Notes under the pieces: generated by a model
The model's database searches: none
What the model was told of the DNA's origin: nothing
The model's input: the letters and a program-made list of their open reading frames with translations, nothing else
In this document: in pieces, positions 44,580 to 58,200 of the stretch
Numbering within the stretch: the first letter of the stretch is position 1
Layout of the letters: each line of letters begins with the position of its first letter
Made by a program: the position numbers and the translations under genes
Assembly (NCBI GenBank): GCA_963662175.1
Contig: OY759227.1
Location: 5,550,501 to 5,614,500 of the forward strand
Source of the DNA: Aradus depressus
Taxonomy: Eukaryota > Arthropoda > Insecta > Hemiptera > Aradidae
Direction of reading: 5' to 3'
DNA: 64,000 bases

Positions 44580-47500
44580 TTAAATGCCAAATAAGAAAAA
44601 AAGGTGTGTGGCGTCCCAAAGTTTCGAACGGGAGGGGGGGGGGGGTCGTAAGCGGGGCCTAAGTATAAATATAGAGCTAATTCTTTAACGGTTAGTCGGA
44701 TTGTCACGAAATTTCACATGGAGTATTCCTGAAGGCCAAATAGAAAAATAAAGATGTGGCGTCCCAAAGTTTTGAACGGGAGGGGGGTTGTGGGGGGGCC
44801 TAAGTATAAATATAGAGCTAGCTCATTAACTATTGGGCGAATTGTCATGAAATTTCACATGTAGTATTTTTAAATGCCAAATAAGAAAAAAAGGTGTGTG
44901 GCGTCCCAAAGTCTTGAACGGGAGGGGGGGGGGGGGTTGTAAGGGGGGCCTAAGTATAAATATAGAGCTAACTAATTAACTAATGGGCGAATCGTCATGA
45001 AATTTCACATGTAGTATTTTTAAAAGCCAAGAAGCAAAAAAAGGTGTGTGGCGTCCCAAAGTTTTGAACGGGAGGGGGGGGATGTGGGAGGGCCTAAGTA
45101 TAAATATAGAGCTAACTCATTAACTAATGGGCGAATCGTCATGAATTTTCACATGTAGTATTTTTAAAAGCCAAATAGCAAAAAAAGGTGTGTGGCGTCC
45201 CAAAGTTTTGAACGGGAGGGGGGTTGTGGGGGGGGCCTAAGTATAAATATAGAGGTAACTCTTTAACAGTTGGTCGGGTTGTCACGAAGTTTCATATGTA
45301 GTATTCCTGAAGACCAAATAAAAAAATAGGCGGTGTGACGGCTATAATGTTTTTACGGGAGGGGGGTTGTGGGGGGACCTAAGTATAAATATAGAGCTAA
45401 GTCATTAACTAATGAGCGAATCGTCATGAAATTTCACATGTAGTATTTTTAAAAGGCAAATAGGAAAAAAAGGTGTGTGGCGTCCCAAAGTTTTGATCGG
45501 GAGGGGGGGTTGTAAGGGGGCCTAAGTATAAAAATAGTGCTAACTCATTAACTAATGGGCGAACTGTCATGAAATTTGACAGGTAGTCTTTTTAAAATCC
45601 AAACAGGAAAAAAAGGTGTGTGGCGTCCCAAAGTTTTGATCGGGAGGGGGGGTTGTAAGGGGGGCCTAAGTATATAAATAGTGCTAACACATTAACTAAT
45701 GGTCGAATTGTCATGAAATTTCACACGTAGTCTTGTTAAAAGCCAAACAGGAAAAAAAGATTTGTGGCGTCCCAAAGTTTTGAAGGGGGGGGGGGGTTTG
45801 TGGGGGGGGCCTAAGTATAAATATAGAGCTAGCTCATTAACTATTGGGCGAATTGTCATGAAATTTCACATGTAGTATTTTTAAATGCCAAATAAGAAAA
45901 AAAGGTGAGTGGCGTCCCAAAGTTTTGAACGGGAGGGGGGGGGGGTTGTTAGGGGGGCCTAAGAATAAATATAGAGCTAATTCTTTAACGGTTGGTCGGA
46001 TTGTCACGAAATTTCACATGGAGTATTCCTGAAGGCCAAATAGGAAAAAAAGGTGTGTGGCGTCCCAACGTTTTGAACGGGAGGGGGGGTTGTGGGGGGG
46101 CCTAAGTATAAATATAGAGCTAGCTCATTAACTATTGGGCGAATTGTCATGAAATTTCACATGTAGTATTTTTAAATGCCAAATAAGAAAAAAAGGTGTG
46201 TGGCGTCCCAAAGTTTCGAACGGGAGGGGGGGGGGGGTCGTAAGGGGGGCCTAAGTATAAATATAGAGCTAATTCTTTAACGGTTGGTCGGATTGTCATG
46301 AAATTTCACATGGAGTATTCCTGAAGGCCAAATAGAAAAATAAGGTGTGTGGCGTCCCAAAGTTTTGAACGGGAGGGGGGAATTTGGGGGGCCTAAGTAT
46401 AAATATAGAGCTAACTCATTAACTAGTTGGCGAATCGTCATGAAATTTCACATGTAGTATTTTAAAAGCCAAATAGCAAAAAAAGGTGTGTGGCGTCCCA
46501 AAGTTTTGAACGGGAGGGGGGTTGTGGGGGGGGCCTAAGTATAAATATAGAGCTTACTCTTTAACTTTTGGTCGGATTGTCACGAAGTTTCACATGTAGT
46601 ATTCCTGAAGACCAAATAAAAAAAAAGGCGGTGTGACGGCTCAAATGTTTTTACGGGAGGGGGGGTTGTGGGGGGACTTAAGTATAAATATAGAGCTGTC
46701 ATTAACTAATGGGCGAATCGTCATGAAATTTCACATGTAGTATTTTTAAAAGCCAAATAGGAAAAAAAGGTGTGTGGCGTCCCAAATTTTTGATCGGGAG
46801 GGGGGGTTGTAAGCGGGGCCTAAGTATAAATATAGAGCTAACTCATCAACTAATGGGCGAATCGTCATGAAATTTCACGTAGTATTTTTAAAAGCCAAAT
46901 AGGAAAAAAAGGTGTGTAGTGTCCCAAAGTTTTGAACGGGAGGGGGGGTTGTGGGGGGGCCTAAATATAAATATAGAGCTAATTCTTTAACGGTTAGTCG
47001 GATTGTCACGAAATTTCACATGGAGTATTCCTGAAGGCCAAATAGAAAAATAAGGATGTGGCGTCCCAAAGTTTTGAACGGGAGGGGGGTTGTGGGGGGG
47101 CCTAAGTATAAATATAGAGCTATCTCATTAACTAATGGGCGAATCGTCATGAAATTTCACGTAGTATTTTTAAAAGCCAAATAGGAAAAAAGGTGTGTGG
47201 CGTCCCAAAGTTTTGAACGGGAAGGGGGTTGTGGGGGGGCCTAAGTATAAATATAGAGCTAACTCATTAGCTAATGGGCGAATCGTCATGAAATTTCACA
47301 TGTAGTATTTTTAAAAGCCAATAAGCAAAAAAAGGTGTGTGGCGTCCCAAAGTTTTGAACGGGAGGGGGGGATGTGGGGGGGCCTAAGTATAAATATAGA
47401 GCTAACTCATTAACTAATGGGCGAATCGTCATGAAATTTCACATGTAGTATTTTTAAAAGCCAAATAGCAAAAAAAGGTGTGTGGCGTCCCAAAGTTTTG

Positions 47501-47765
47501 AACGGGAGGGGGGTTGTGGGGGGGGCCTAAGTATAAATATAGAGGTAACTCTTTAACAGTTGGTCGGATTGTCACGAAGTTTCACATGTAGTATTCCTGA
47601 AGACCAAATAAAAAAATAGGCGGTGTGACGGCTATAATGTTTTTACGGGAGGGGGGGTTGTGGGGGGACCTAAGTATAAATATAGAGCTAAGTCATTAAC
47701 TAATGGGCGAATCGTCATGAAATTTCACATGTAGTATTTTTAAAAGGCAAATAGGAAAAAAAGGT
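44580..47765 (+). repeat. Higher-order block A of the satellite (22 monomers)
   Basis: About 3.18 kb recurs at 49020-52205, an offset of ~4.44 kb, with only scattered substitutions and G-run length changes. Shared rare variants include CTAGTTGGCGAATCG (46424 and 50864) and a missing T in TATTTTAAAAGCC. Confidence 0.85.
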
Positions 47766-49019
47766 GTGTAGTGTCCCAAAGTTTTGAACGGGAGGGGGGG
47801 TTGTGGGGGGGCCTAAGTATAAATATAGAGCTAATTCTTTAACGGTTAGTCGGATTGTCACGAAATTTCACATGGAGTATTCCTGAAGGCCAAATAGAAA
47901 AATAAGGATGTGGCGTCCCAAAGTTTTGAACGGGAGGGGGGTTGTGGGGGGGCCTAAGTATAAATATAGAGCTATCTCATTAACTAATGGGCGAATCGTC
48001 ATGAAATTTCACGTAGTATTTTTAAAAGCCAAATAGGAAAAAAAGGTGTGTGGCGTCCCAAAGTTTTGAACGGGAAGGGGGTTGTGGGGGGGCCTAAGTA
48101 TAAATATAGAGCTAACTCATTAGCTAATGGGCGAATCGTCATGAAATTTCACATGTAGTATTTTTAAAAGCCAAGAAGCAAAAAAAGGTGTGTGGCGTCC
48201 CAAAGTTTTGAACGGGAGGGGGGGGATGTGGGAGGGCCTAAGTATAAATATAGAGCTAACTCATTAACTAATGGGCGAATCGTCATGAATTTTCACATGT
48301 AGTATTTTTAAAAGCCAAATAGCAAAAAAAGGTGTGTGGCGTCCCAAAGTTTTGAACGGGAGGGGGGTTGTGGGGGGGGCCTAAGTATAAATATAGAGGT
48401 AACTCTTTAACAGTTGGTCGGATTGTCACGAAGTTTCATATGTAGTATTCCTGAAGACCAAATAAAAAAATAGGCGGTGTGACGGCTATAATGTTTTTAC
48501 GGGAGGGGGGGTTGTGGGGGGACCTAAGTATAAATATAGAGCTAAGTCATTAACTAATGGGCGAATCGTCATGAAATTTCACATGTAGTATTTTTAAAAG
48601 GCAAATAGGAAAAAAAGGTGTGTGGCGTCCCAAAGTTTTGATCGGGAGGGGGGGTTGTAAGGGGGCCTAAGTATAAAAATAGTGCTAACTCATTAACTAA
48701 TGGGCGAATTGTCATGAAATTTGACAGGTAGTCTTTTTAAAATCCAAACAGGAAAAAAAGGTGTGTGGCGTCCCAAAGTTTTGATCGGGAGGGGGGGTTG
48801 TAAGGGGGGCCTAAGTATATAAATAGTGCTAACACATTAACTAATGGTCGAATTGTCATGAAATTTCACACGTAGTCTTGTTAAAAGCCAAACAGGAAAA
48901 AAAGATTTGTGGCGTCCCAAAGTTTTGAAGGGGGGGGGGTTTGTGGGGGGGGCCTAAGTATAATTATAGAGCTAGCTCATTAACTATTGGGCGAATTGTC
49001 ATGAAATTTCACATGTAGT

Positions 49020-52000
49020 ATTTTTAAATGCCAAATAAGAAAAAAAGGTGTGTGGCGTCCCAAAGTTTCGAACGGGAGGGGGGGGGGGGGTCGTAAGCGG
49101 GGCCTAAGTATAAATATAGAGCTAATTCTTTAACGGTTAGTCGGATTGTCACGAAATTTCACATGGAGTATTCCTGAAGGCCAAATAGAAAAATAAAGAT
49201 GTGGCGTCCCAAAGTTTTGAACGGGAGGGGGGTTGTGGGGGGGCCTAAGTATAAATATAGAGCTAGCTCATTAACTATTGGGCGAATTGTCATGAAATTT
49301 CACATGTAGTATTTTTAAATGCCAAATAAGAAAAAAAGGTGTGTGGCGTCCCAAAGTCTTGAACGGGAGGGGGGGGGGTTGTAAGGGGGGCCTAAGTATA
49401 AATATAGAGCTAACTAATTAACTAATGGGCGAATCGTCATGAAATTTCACATGTAGTATTTTTAAAAGCCAAGAAGCAAAAAAAGGTGTGTGGCGTCCCA
49501 AAGTTTTGAACGGGAGGGGGGGGATGTGGGAGGGCCTAAGTATAAATATAGAGCTAACTCATTAACTAATGGGCGAATCGTCATGAATTTTCACATGTAG
49601 TATTTTTAAAAGCCAAATAGCAAAAAAAGGTGTGTGGCGTCCCAAAGTTTTGAACGGGAGGGGGGTTGTGGGGGGGGCCTAAGTATAAATATAGAGGTAA
49701 CTCTTTAACAGTTGGTCGGATTGTCACGAAGTTTCATATGTAGTATTCCTGAAGACCAAATAAAAAAATAGGCGGTGTGACGGCTATAATGTTTTTACGG
49801 GAGGGGGGTTGTGGGGGGACCTAAGTATAAATATAGAGCTAAGTCATTAACTAATGGGCGAATCGTCATGAAATTTCACATGTAGTATTTTTAAAAGGCA
49901 AATAGGAAAAAAAGGTGTGTGGCGTCCCAAAGTTTTGATCGGGAGGGGGGGTTGTAAGGGGGCCTAAGTATAAAAATAGTGCTAACTCATTAACTAATGG
50001 GCGAATTGTCATGAAATTTGACAGGTAGTCTTTTTAAAATCCAAACAGGAAAAAAAGGTGTGTGGCGTCCCAAAGTTTTGATCGGGAGGGGGGGTTGTAA
50101 GGGGGGCCTAAGTATATAAATAGTGCTAACACATTAACTAATGGTCGAATTGTCATGAAATTTCACACGTAGTCTTGTTAAAAGCCAAACAGGAAAAAAA
50201 GATTTGTGGCGTCCCAAAGTTTTGAAGGGGGGGGGGGGTTTGTGGGGGGGGCCTAAGTATAAATATAGAGCTAGCTCATTAACTATTGGGCGAATTGTCA
50301 TGAAATTTCACATGTAGTATTTTTAAATGCCAAATAAGAAAAAAAGGTGAGTGGCGTCCCAAAGTTTTGAACGGGAGGGGGGGGGGGTTGTTAGGGGGGC
50401 CTAAGAATAAATATAGAGCTAATTCTTTAACGGTTGGTCGGATTGTCACGAAATTTCACATGGAGTATTCCTAAAGGCCAAATAGGAAAAAAAGGTGTGT
50501 GGCGTCCCAACGTTTTGAACGGGAGGGGGGGTTGTGGGGGGGCCTAAGTATAAATATAGAGCTAGCTCATTAACTATTGGGCGAATTGTCATGAAATTTC
50601 ACATGTAGTATTTTTAAATGCCAAATAAGAAAAAAAGGTGTGTGGCGTCCCAAAGTTTCGAACGGGAGGGGGGGGGGTCGTAAGGGGGGCCTAAGTATAA
50701 ATATAGAGCTAATTCTTTAACGGTTGGTCGGATTGTCATGAAATTTCACATGGAGTATTCCTGAAGGCCAAATAGAAAAATAAGGTGTGTGGCGTCCCAA
50801 AGTTTTGAACGGGAGGGGGGAATTTGGGGGGCCTAAGTATAAATATAGAGCTAACTCATTAACTAGTTGGCGAATCGTCATGAAATTTCACATGTAGTAT
50901 TTTAAAAGCCAAATAGCAAAAAAAGGTGTGTGGCGTCCCAAAGTTTTGAACGGGAGGGGGGTTGTGGGGGGGGCCTAAGTATAAATATAGAGCTTACTCT
51001 TTAACTTTTGGTCGGATTGTCACGAAGTTTCACATGTAGTATTCCTGAAGACCAAATAAAAAAAAAGGCGGTGTGACGGCTCAAATGTTTTTACGGGAGG
51101 GGGGGTTGTGGGGGGACTTAAGTATAAATATAGAGCTGTCATTAACTAATGGGCGAATCGTCATGAAATTTCACATGTAGTATTTTTAAAAGCCAAATAG
51201 GAAAAAAAGGTGTGTGGCGTCCCAAAGTTTTGATCGGGAGGGGGGGTTGTAAGCGGGGCCTAAGTATAAATATAGAGCTAACTCATCAACTAATGGGCGA
51301 ATCGTCATGAAATTTCACGTAGTATTTTTAAAAGCCAAATAGGAAAAAAAGGTGTGTAGTGTCCCAAAGTTTTGAACGGGAGGGGGGGTTGTGGGGGGGC
51401 CTAAATATAAATATAGAGCTAATTCTTTAACGGTTAGTCGGATTGTCACGAAATTTCACATGGAGTATTCCTGAAGGCCAAATAGAAAAATAAGGATGTG
51501 GCGTCCCAAAGTTTTGAACGGGAGGGGGGTTGTGGGGGGGCTTAAGTATAAATATAGAGCTATCTCATTAACTAATGGGCGAATCGTCATGAAATTTCAC
51601 GTAGTATTTTTAAAAGCCAAATAGGAAAAAAGGTGTGTGGCGTCCCAAAGTTTTGAACGGGAAGGGGGTTGTGGGGGGGCTTAAGTATAAATATAGAGCT
51701 AACTCATTAGCTAATGGGCGAATCGTCATGAAATTTCACATGTAGTATTTTTAAAAGCCAATAAGCAAAAAAAGGTGTGTGGCGTCCCAAAGTTTTGAAC
51801 GGGAGGGGGGGATGTGTGGGGGCCTAAGTATAAATATAGAGCTAACTCATTAACTAATGGGCGAATCGTCATGAAATTTCACATGTAGTATTTTTAAAAG
51901 CCAAATAGCAAAAAAAGGTGTGTGGCGTCCCAAAGTTTTGAACGGGAGGGGGGTTGTGGGGGGGGCCTAAGTATAAATATAGAGGTAACTCTTTAACAGT

Positions 52001-52205
52001 TGGTCGGATTGTCACGAAGTTTCACATGTAGTATTCCTGAAGACCAAATAAAAAAATAGGCGGTGTGACGGCTATAATGTTTTTACGGGAGGGGGGGTTG
52101 TGGGGGGACCTAAGTATAAATATAGAGCTAAGTCATTAACTAATGGGCGATTCGTCATGAAATTTCACATGTAGTATTTTTAAAAGCCAAATAGGAAAAA
52201 AAGGT
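49020..52205 (+). repeat. Higher-order block B, copy of 44580-47765
   Basis: Same monomer order and rare variants as block A. Differences seen include CCTAAG to CTTAAG at 51541 and GTGGGGGGG to GTGTGGGGG at 51813. The low divergence points to recent unequal exchange or to an assembly duplication. Confidence 0.85.
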
Positions 52206-55200
52206 GTGTGGCGTCCCAAAGTTTTGATCGGGAGGGGGGGTTGTAAGGGGGCCTAAGTATAAAAATAGTGCTAACTCATTAACTAATGGGCGAATTGTCA
52301 TGAAATTTCACAGGTAGTCTTTTTAAAATCCAAACAGGAAAAAAAGGTGTGTGGCGTCCCAAAGTTTCGATCGGGAGGGGGGGTTGTAAGGGGGGCCTAA
52401 GTATATAAATAGTGCTAACACATTAACTAATGGTCGAATTGTCATGAAATTTCACACGTAGTCTTTTTAAAAGCCAAACAGGAAAAAAAGACTTGTGGCG
52501 TCCCAAAGTTTTGAACGGGGGGGGTTTGTGGGGGGGGGCCTAAGTATAAATATAGAGCTAGCTCATTAACTATTGGGCGAATTGTCATGAAATTTCACAT
52601 GTAGTATTTTTAAATGCCAAATAAGAAAAAATGGTGTGTGGCGTCCCAAAGTCTTGAACGGGAGGGGGGGGGGGGTTGTAAGGGGGGCCTAAGTATAAAT
52701 ATAGAGCTAACTAATTAACTAATGGGCGAATCGTCATGAAATTTCACGTAGTATTTTTAAAAGCCAAATAGGAAAAAAAGGTGTGTGGCGTCCCAAAGTT
52801 TTGAACGGGAGGGGGGGTTGTGGGGGGGCCTAAGTATAAATATAGAGCTAATTCTTTAACGGTTGGTCGGATTGTCACGAAATTTCACATGGAGTATTCC
52901 TGAAGGCCAAATAGAAAAATAAGGTGTGTGGCGTCCCAAAGTTTTGAACGGGAGGGGGGTTTTGGGGGGGCCTAAGTATAAATATGGAGCTAACTCATTA
53001 ACTAATAGGCGAATCGTCATGAAATTTCACGTAGTATTTTTAAAAGCCAAATAGGAAAAAAAGGTGTGTGGCGTGCCAAAGTTTTGAACGGGAGGGGGGT
53101 TGTGGGGGGGCCTAAGTATAAATACAGAGCTAACTCTTTAACAGTTGGTCGGATTGTCACGAAATTTCACATGGAGTATTCCTGAAGGCCAAATAGAGAA
53201 ATAAGGTGTGTGGCGTCCCAAAGTTTTAAAAGGGAAGGGGGGATGTGGGGGGGCCTAAGTATAAATATAGAGGTAACTCTTTAACAGTTGGTCGGATTGT
53301 CACGAAGTTTCACATGTAGTATTCCTGAAGACCAAATAAAAAAATAGGCGGTGTGACGGCTATAATGTTTTTACGGGAGGGGGGGTTGTGGGGGGACCTA
53401 AGTGTAAATATAGAGCTAAGTCATTAACTAATGGGCGAATCGTCATGAAATTTCACATGTAGTATTTTTAAAAGCCAAATAGGAAAAAAAGGTGTGTGGC
53501 GTCCCAAAGTTTTGATCGAGAGGGGGGGTTGTAAGGGGGCCTAAGTATAAAAATAGTGCTAACTCATTAACTAATGGGCGAATTGTCATGAAATTTCACA
53601 GGTAGTCTTTTTAAAATCCAAACAGGAAAAAAAGGTGTGTGGCGTCCCAAAGTTTTGATCGGGAGGGGGGGTTGTAAGGGGGGCCTAAGTATATAAATAG
53701 TGCTAACACATTAACTAATGGTCGAATTGTCATGAAATTTCACACGTAGTCTTTTTAAAAGCCAAACAGGAAAAAAAGACTTGTGGCGTCCCAAAGTTTT
53801 GAACGGGGGGGGTTTGTGGGGGGGGCCTAAGTATAAATATAGAGCTAGCTCATTAACTATTGGGCGAATTGTCATGAAATTTCACATGTAGTATTTTTAA
53901 ATGCCAAATAAGAAAAAAAGGTGTGTGGCGTCCCAAAGTTTTGAACGGGAGGGGAAGGGGGGTTGTAAGGGGGGCCTAAGTATAAATATAGAGCTAATTC
54001 TTTAACGGTTGGTCGGATTGTCACGAAATTTCACATGGAGTATTCCTGAAGGCCAAATAGGAAAAAAAGGTGTGTGGCGTCCCAAAGTTTTGAACGGGAG
54101 GGGGGGTTGTGGGGGGGCCTAAGTATAAATATAGAGGTAGCTCATTAACTATTGGGCGAATTGTCATGAAATTTCACATGTAGTATTTTTAAATGCCAAA
54201 TAAGAAAAAAAGGTGTGTGGCGTCCCAAAGTCTTGAACGGGAGGGGGGGGGGGGGGTTGTAAGGGGGGCCTAAGTATAAATATAGAGCTAACTAATTAAC
54301 TAATGGGCGAATCGTCATGAAATTTCACGTAGTATTTTTAAAAGCCAAATAGGAAAAAAAGGTGTGTGGCGTCCCAAAGTTTTGAACGGGAGGGGGGGTT
54401 GTGGGGGGGCCTAAGTATAAATATAGAGCTAATTCTTTAACGGTTGGTCGGATTGTCACGAAATTTCACATGGAGTATTCCTGAAGGCCAAATAGAAAAA
54501 TAAGGTGTGTGGCGTCCCAAAGTTTTGAACGGGAGGGGGGTTGTGGGGGGGCCTAAGTATAAATATAGAGCTAACTAATTAACTAATAGGCGAATCGTCA
54601 TGAAATTTCACGTAGTATTTTTAAAAGCCAAATAGGAAAAAAAGGTGTGTGGCGTGCCAAAGTTTTGAACGGGAGGGGGGTTGTGGGGGGGCCTAAGTAT
54701 AAATACAGAGCTAACTCTTTAACAGTTGGTCGGATAGTCACGAAATTTCACATGGAGTATTCCTGAAGGCCAAATAGAGAAATAAGGTGTGTGGCGTCCC
54801 AAAGTTTTAAAAGGGAAGGGGGGATGTGGGGGGGCCTAAGTATAAATATAGAACTAAGTCAGTAACTAATGGGCGAATCGTCATGAAATTTCACATGTAG
54901 TATTTTTAAAAGCCAAATAGGAAAAAAAGGTGTGTGGCGTCCCAAAGTTTTGATCGGGAGGGGGGGTTGTAAGGGGGCCTAAGTATAAAAATAGTGCTAA
55001 CTCATTAACTAATGGTCGAATTGTCATGAAATTTCACACGTAGTCTTTTTTAAAGCCAAACAGGAAAAAAAGATTCGTGGCGTCCCAAAGTTTTGAACGG
55101 GGGGGGGTTTGTGGGGGGGGCCTAAGTATATATATAGAGCTAGCTCATTAACTATTGGGCGAATTGTCATGAAATTTAACATGTAGTATTTTTAAATGCC

Positions 55201-58200
55201 AAATAAGAAAAAAAGGTGTGTGGCGTCCCAAAGTTTTGAACGGGAGGGGGGGGGGGGTTGTAAGGGGGGCCTAAGTATAAATATAGAGCTAATTCATCAA
55301 CGGTTGGTCGGATTGTCACGAAATTTCACATGGAGTATTCCTGAAGGCCAAATAGAAAAATAAGGTGTGTGGCGTCCCAAAGTTTTGAACGGGAGGGCGG
55401 AATGTGGGGGGCCTAAGTATAAATATCGAGCTAACTCATTCACTAATGGGCGAATTGTCATGAAATTTCACATGTAGTATTTTTAAAAGCCAAATAGCCA
55501 AAAAAGGTGTGTGGCGTCCCAAAGTTTTGATCGGGAGAGGGGGTTGTAGGGGGGCCTAAGTATAAATATAGAGCTAACTCATTAACTAATGGGCGAATCG
55601 TCATGAAATTTCACGTAGTATTTTTAAAAGCCAAATAGGAAAAAAAGGTGTGTGGCGTCCCAAAGTTTTGAACGGGAGGGGGGGTTGTGGGGGGGCCCAA
55701 GTATAAATATAGAGCTAATTCCTTAACGGTTGGTCGGATTGTCACGAAATTTCACATGGAGTATTCCTGAAGGCCAAATAGAAAAATAAGGTGTGTGGCG
55801 TCCCAAAGTTTTGAACGGGAGGGGGGTTGTGGGGGGGCCTAAGTATAAATATAGAGCTATCTCATTAACTAATGGGCGAATCGTCATGAAATTTCACAGG
55901 TAGTCTTTTTAAAATCCAAACAGGAAAAAAAGGTGTGTGGCGTCCCAAAGTTTCGATCGGGAGGGGGGGTTGTAAGGGGGGCCTAAGTATATAAATAGTG
56001 CTAACACATTAACTAATGGTCGAATTGTCATGAAATTTCACACGTAGTCTTTTTAAAAGCCAAACAGGAAAAAAAGACTTGTGGCGTCCCAAAGTTTTGA
56101 ACGGGGGGGGTTTGTGGGGGGGGCCTAAGTATAAATATAGAGCTAGCTCATTAACTATTGGGCGAATTGTCATGAAATTTCACACGTAGTCTTTTTTAAA
56201 GCCAAACAGGAAAAAAAGATTCGTGGCGTCCCAAAGTTTTGAACGGGGGGGGGTTTGTGGGGGGGGCCTAAGTATAAATATAGAGCTAGCTCATTAACTA
56301 TTGGGCGAATTGTCATGAAATTTAACATGTAGTATTTTTAAATGCCAAATAAGAAAAAAAGGTGTGTGGCGTCCCAAAGTTTTGAACGGGAGGGGGGGGG
56401 GGTTGTAAGGGGGGCCTAAGTATAAATATAGAGCTAATTCATCAACGGTTGGTCGGATTGTCACGAAATTTCACATGGAGTATTCCTGAAGGCCAAATAG
56501 AAAAATAAGGTGTGTGGCGTCCCAAAGTTTTGAACGGGAGGGCGGAATGTGGGGGGCCTAAGTATAAATATCGAGCTAACTCATTCACTAATGGGCGAAT
56601 TGTCATGAAATTTCACATGTAGTATTTTTAAAAGCCAAATAGCCAAAAAAGGTGTGTGGCGTCCCAAAGTTTTGATCGGGAGAGGGGGTTGTAGGGGGGC
56701 CTAAGTATAAATATAGAGCTAACTCATTAACTAATGGGCGAATCGTCATGAAATTTCACGTAGTATTTTTAAAAGCCAAATAGGAAAAAAAGGTGTGTGG
56801 CGTCCCAAAGTTTTGAACGGGAGGGGGGGTTGTGGGGGGGCCCAAGTATAAATATAGAGCTAATTCCTTAACGGTTGGTCGGATTGTCACGAAATTTCAC
56901 ATGGAGTATTCCTGAAGGCCAAATAGAAAAATAAGGTGTGTGGCGTCCCAAAGTTTTGAACGGGAGGGGGGTTGTGGGGGGGCCTAAGTATAAATATAGA
57001 GCTATCTCATTAACTAATGGGCGAATCGTCATGAAATTTCACAGGTAGTCTTTTTAAAATCCAAACAGGAAAAAAAGGTGTGTGGCGTCCCAAAGTTTCG
57101 ATCGGGAGGGGGGGTTGTAAGGGGGGCCTAAGTATATAAATAGTGCTAACACATTAACTAATGGTCGAATTGTCATGAAATTTCACACGTAGTCTTTTTA
57201 AAAGCCAAACAGGAAAAAAAGACTTGTGGCGTCCCAAAGTTTTGAACGGGGGGGGTTTGTGGGGGGGGCCTAAGTATAAATATAGAGCTAGCTCATTAAC
57301 TATTGGGCGAATTGTCATGAAATTTCACATGTAGTATTTTTAAATGCCAAATAAGAAAAAATGGTGTGTGGCGTCCCAAAGTCTTGAACGGGAGGGGGAG
57401 GGGGGGGTTGTAAGGGGGGCCTAAGTATAAATATAGAGCTAACTAATTAACTAATGGGCGAATCGTCATGAAATTTCACGTAGTATTTTTAAAAGCCAAA
57501 TAGGAAAAAAAGGTGTGTGGCGTCCCAAAGTTTTGAACGGGAGGGGGGGTTGTGGGGGGGCCTAAGTATAAATATAGAGCTAATTCTTTAACGGTTGGTC
57601 GGATTGTCACGAAATTTCACATGGAGTATTCCTGAAGGCCAAATAGAAAAATAAGGTGTGTGGCGTCCCAAAGTTTTGAACGGGAGGGGGGTTGTGGGGG
57701 GGCCTAAGTATAAATATAGAGCTAACTCATTAACTAATAGGCGAATCGTCATGAAATTTCACGTAGTATTTTTAAAAGCCAAATAGGAAAAAAAGGTGTG
57801 TGGCGTGCCAAAGTTTTGAACGGGAGGGGGGTTGTGGGGGGGCCTAAGTATAAATACAGAGCTAACTCTTTAACAGTTGGTCGGATTGTCACGAAATTTC
57901 ACATGGAGTATTCCTGAAGGCCAAATAGAGAAATAAGGTGTGTGGCGTCCCAAAGTTTTAAAAGGGAAGGGGGGATGTGGGGGGGCCTAAGTATAAATAT
58001 AGAGGTAACTCTTTAACAGTTGGTCGGATTGTCACGAAGTTTCACATGTAGTATTCCTGAAGACCAAATAAAAAAATAGGCGGTGTGACGGCTATAATGT
58101 TTTTACGGGAGGGGGGGTTGTGGGGGGACCTAAGTATAAATATAGAGCTAAGTCATTAACTAATGGGCGAATCGTCATGAAATTTCACATGTAGTATTTT

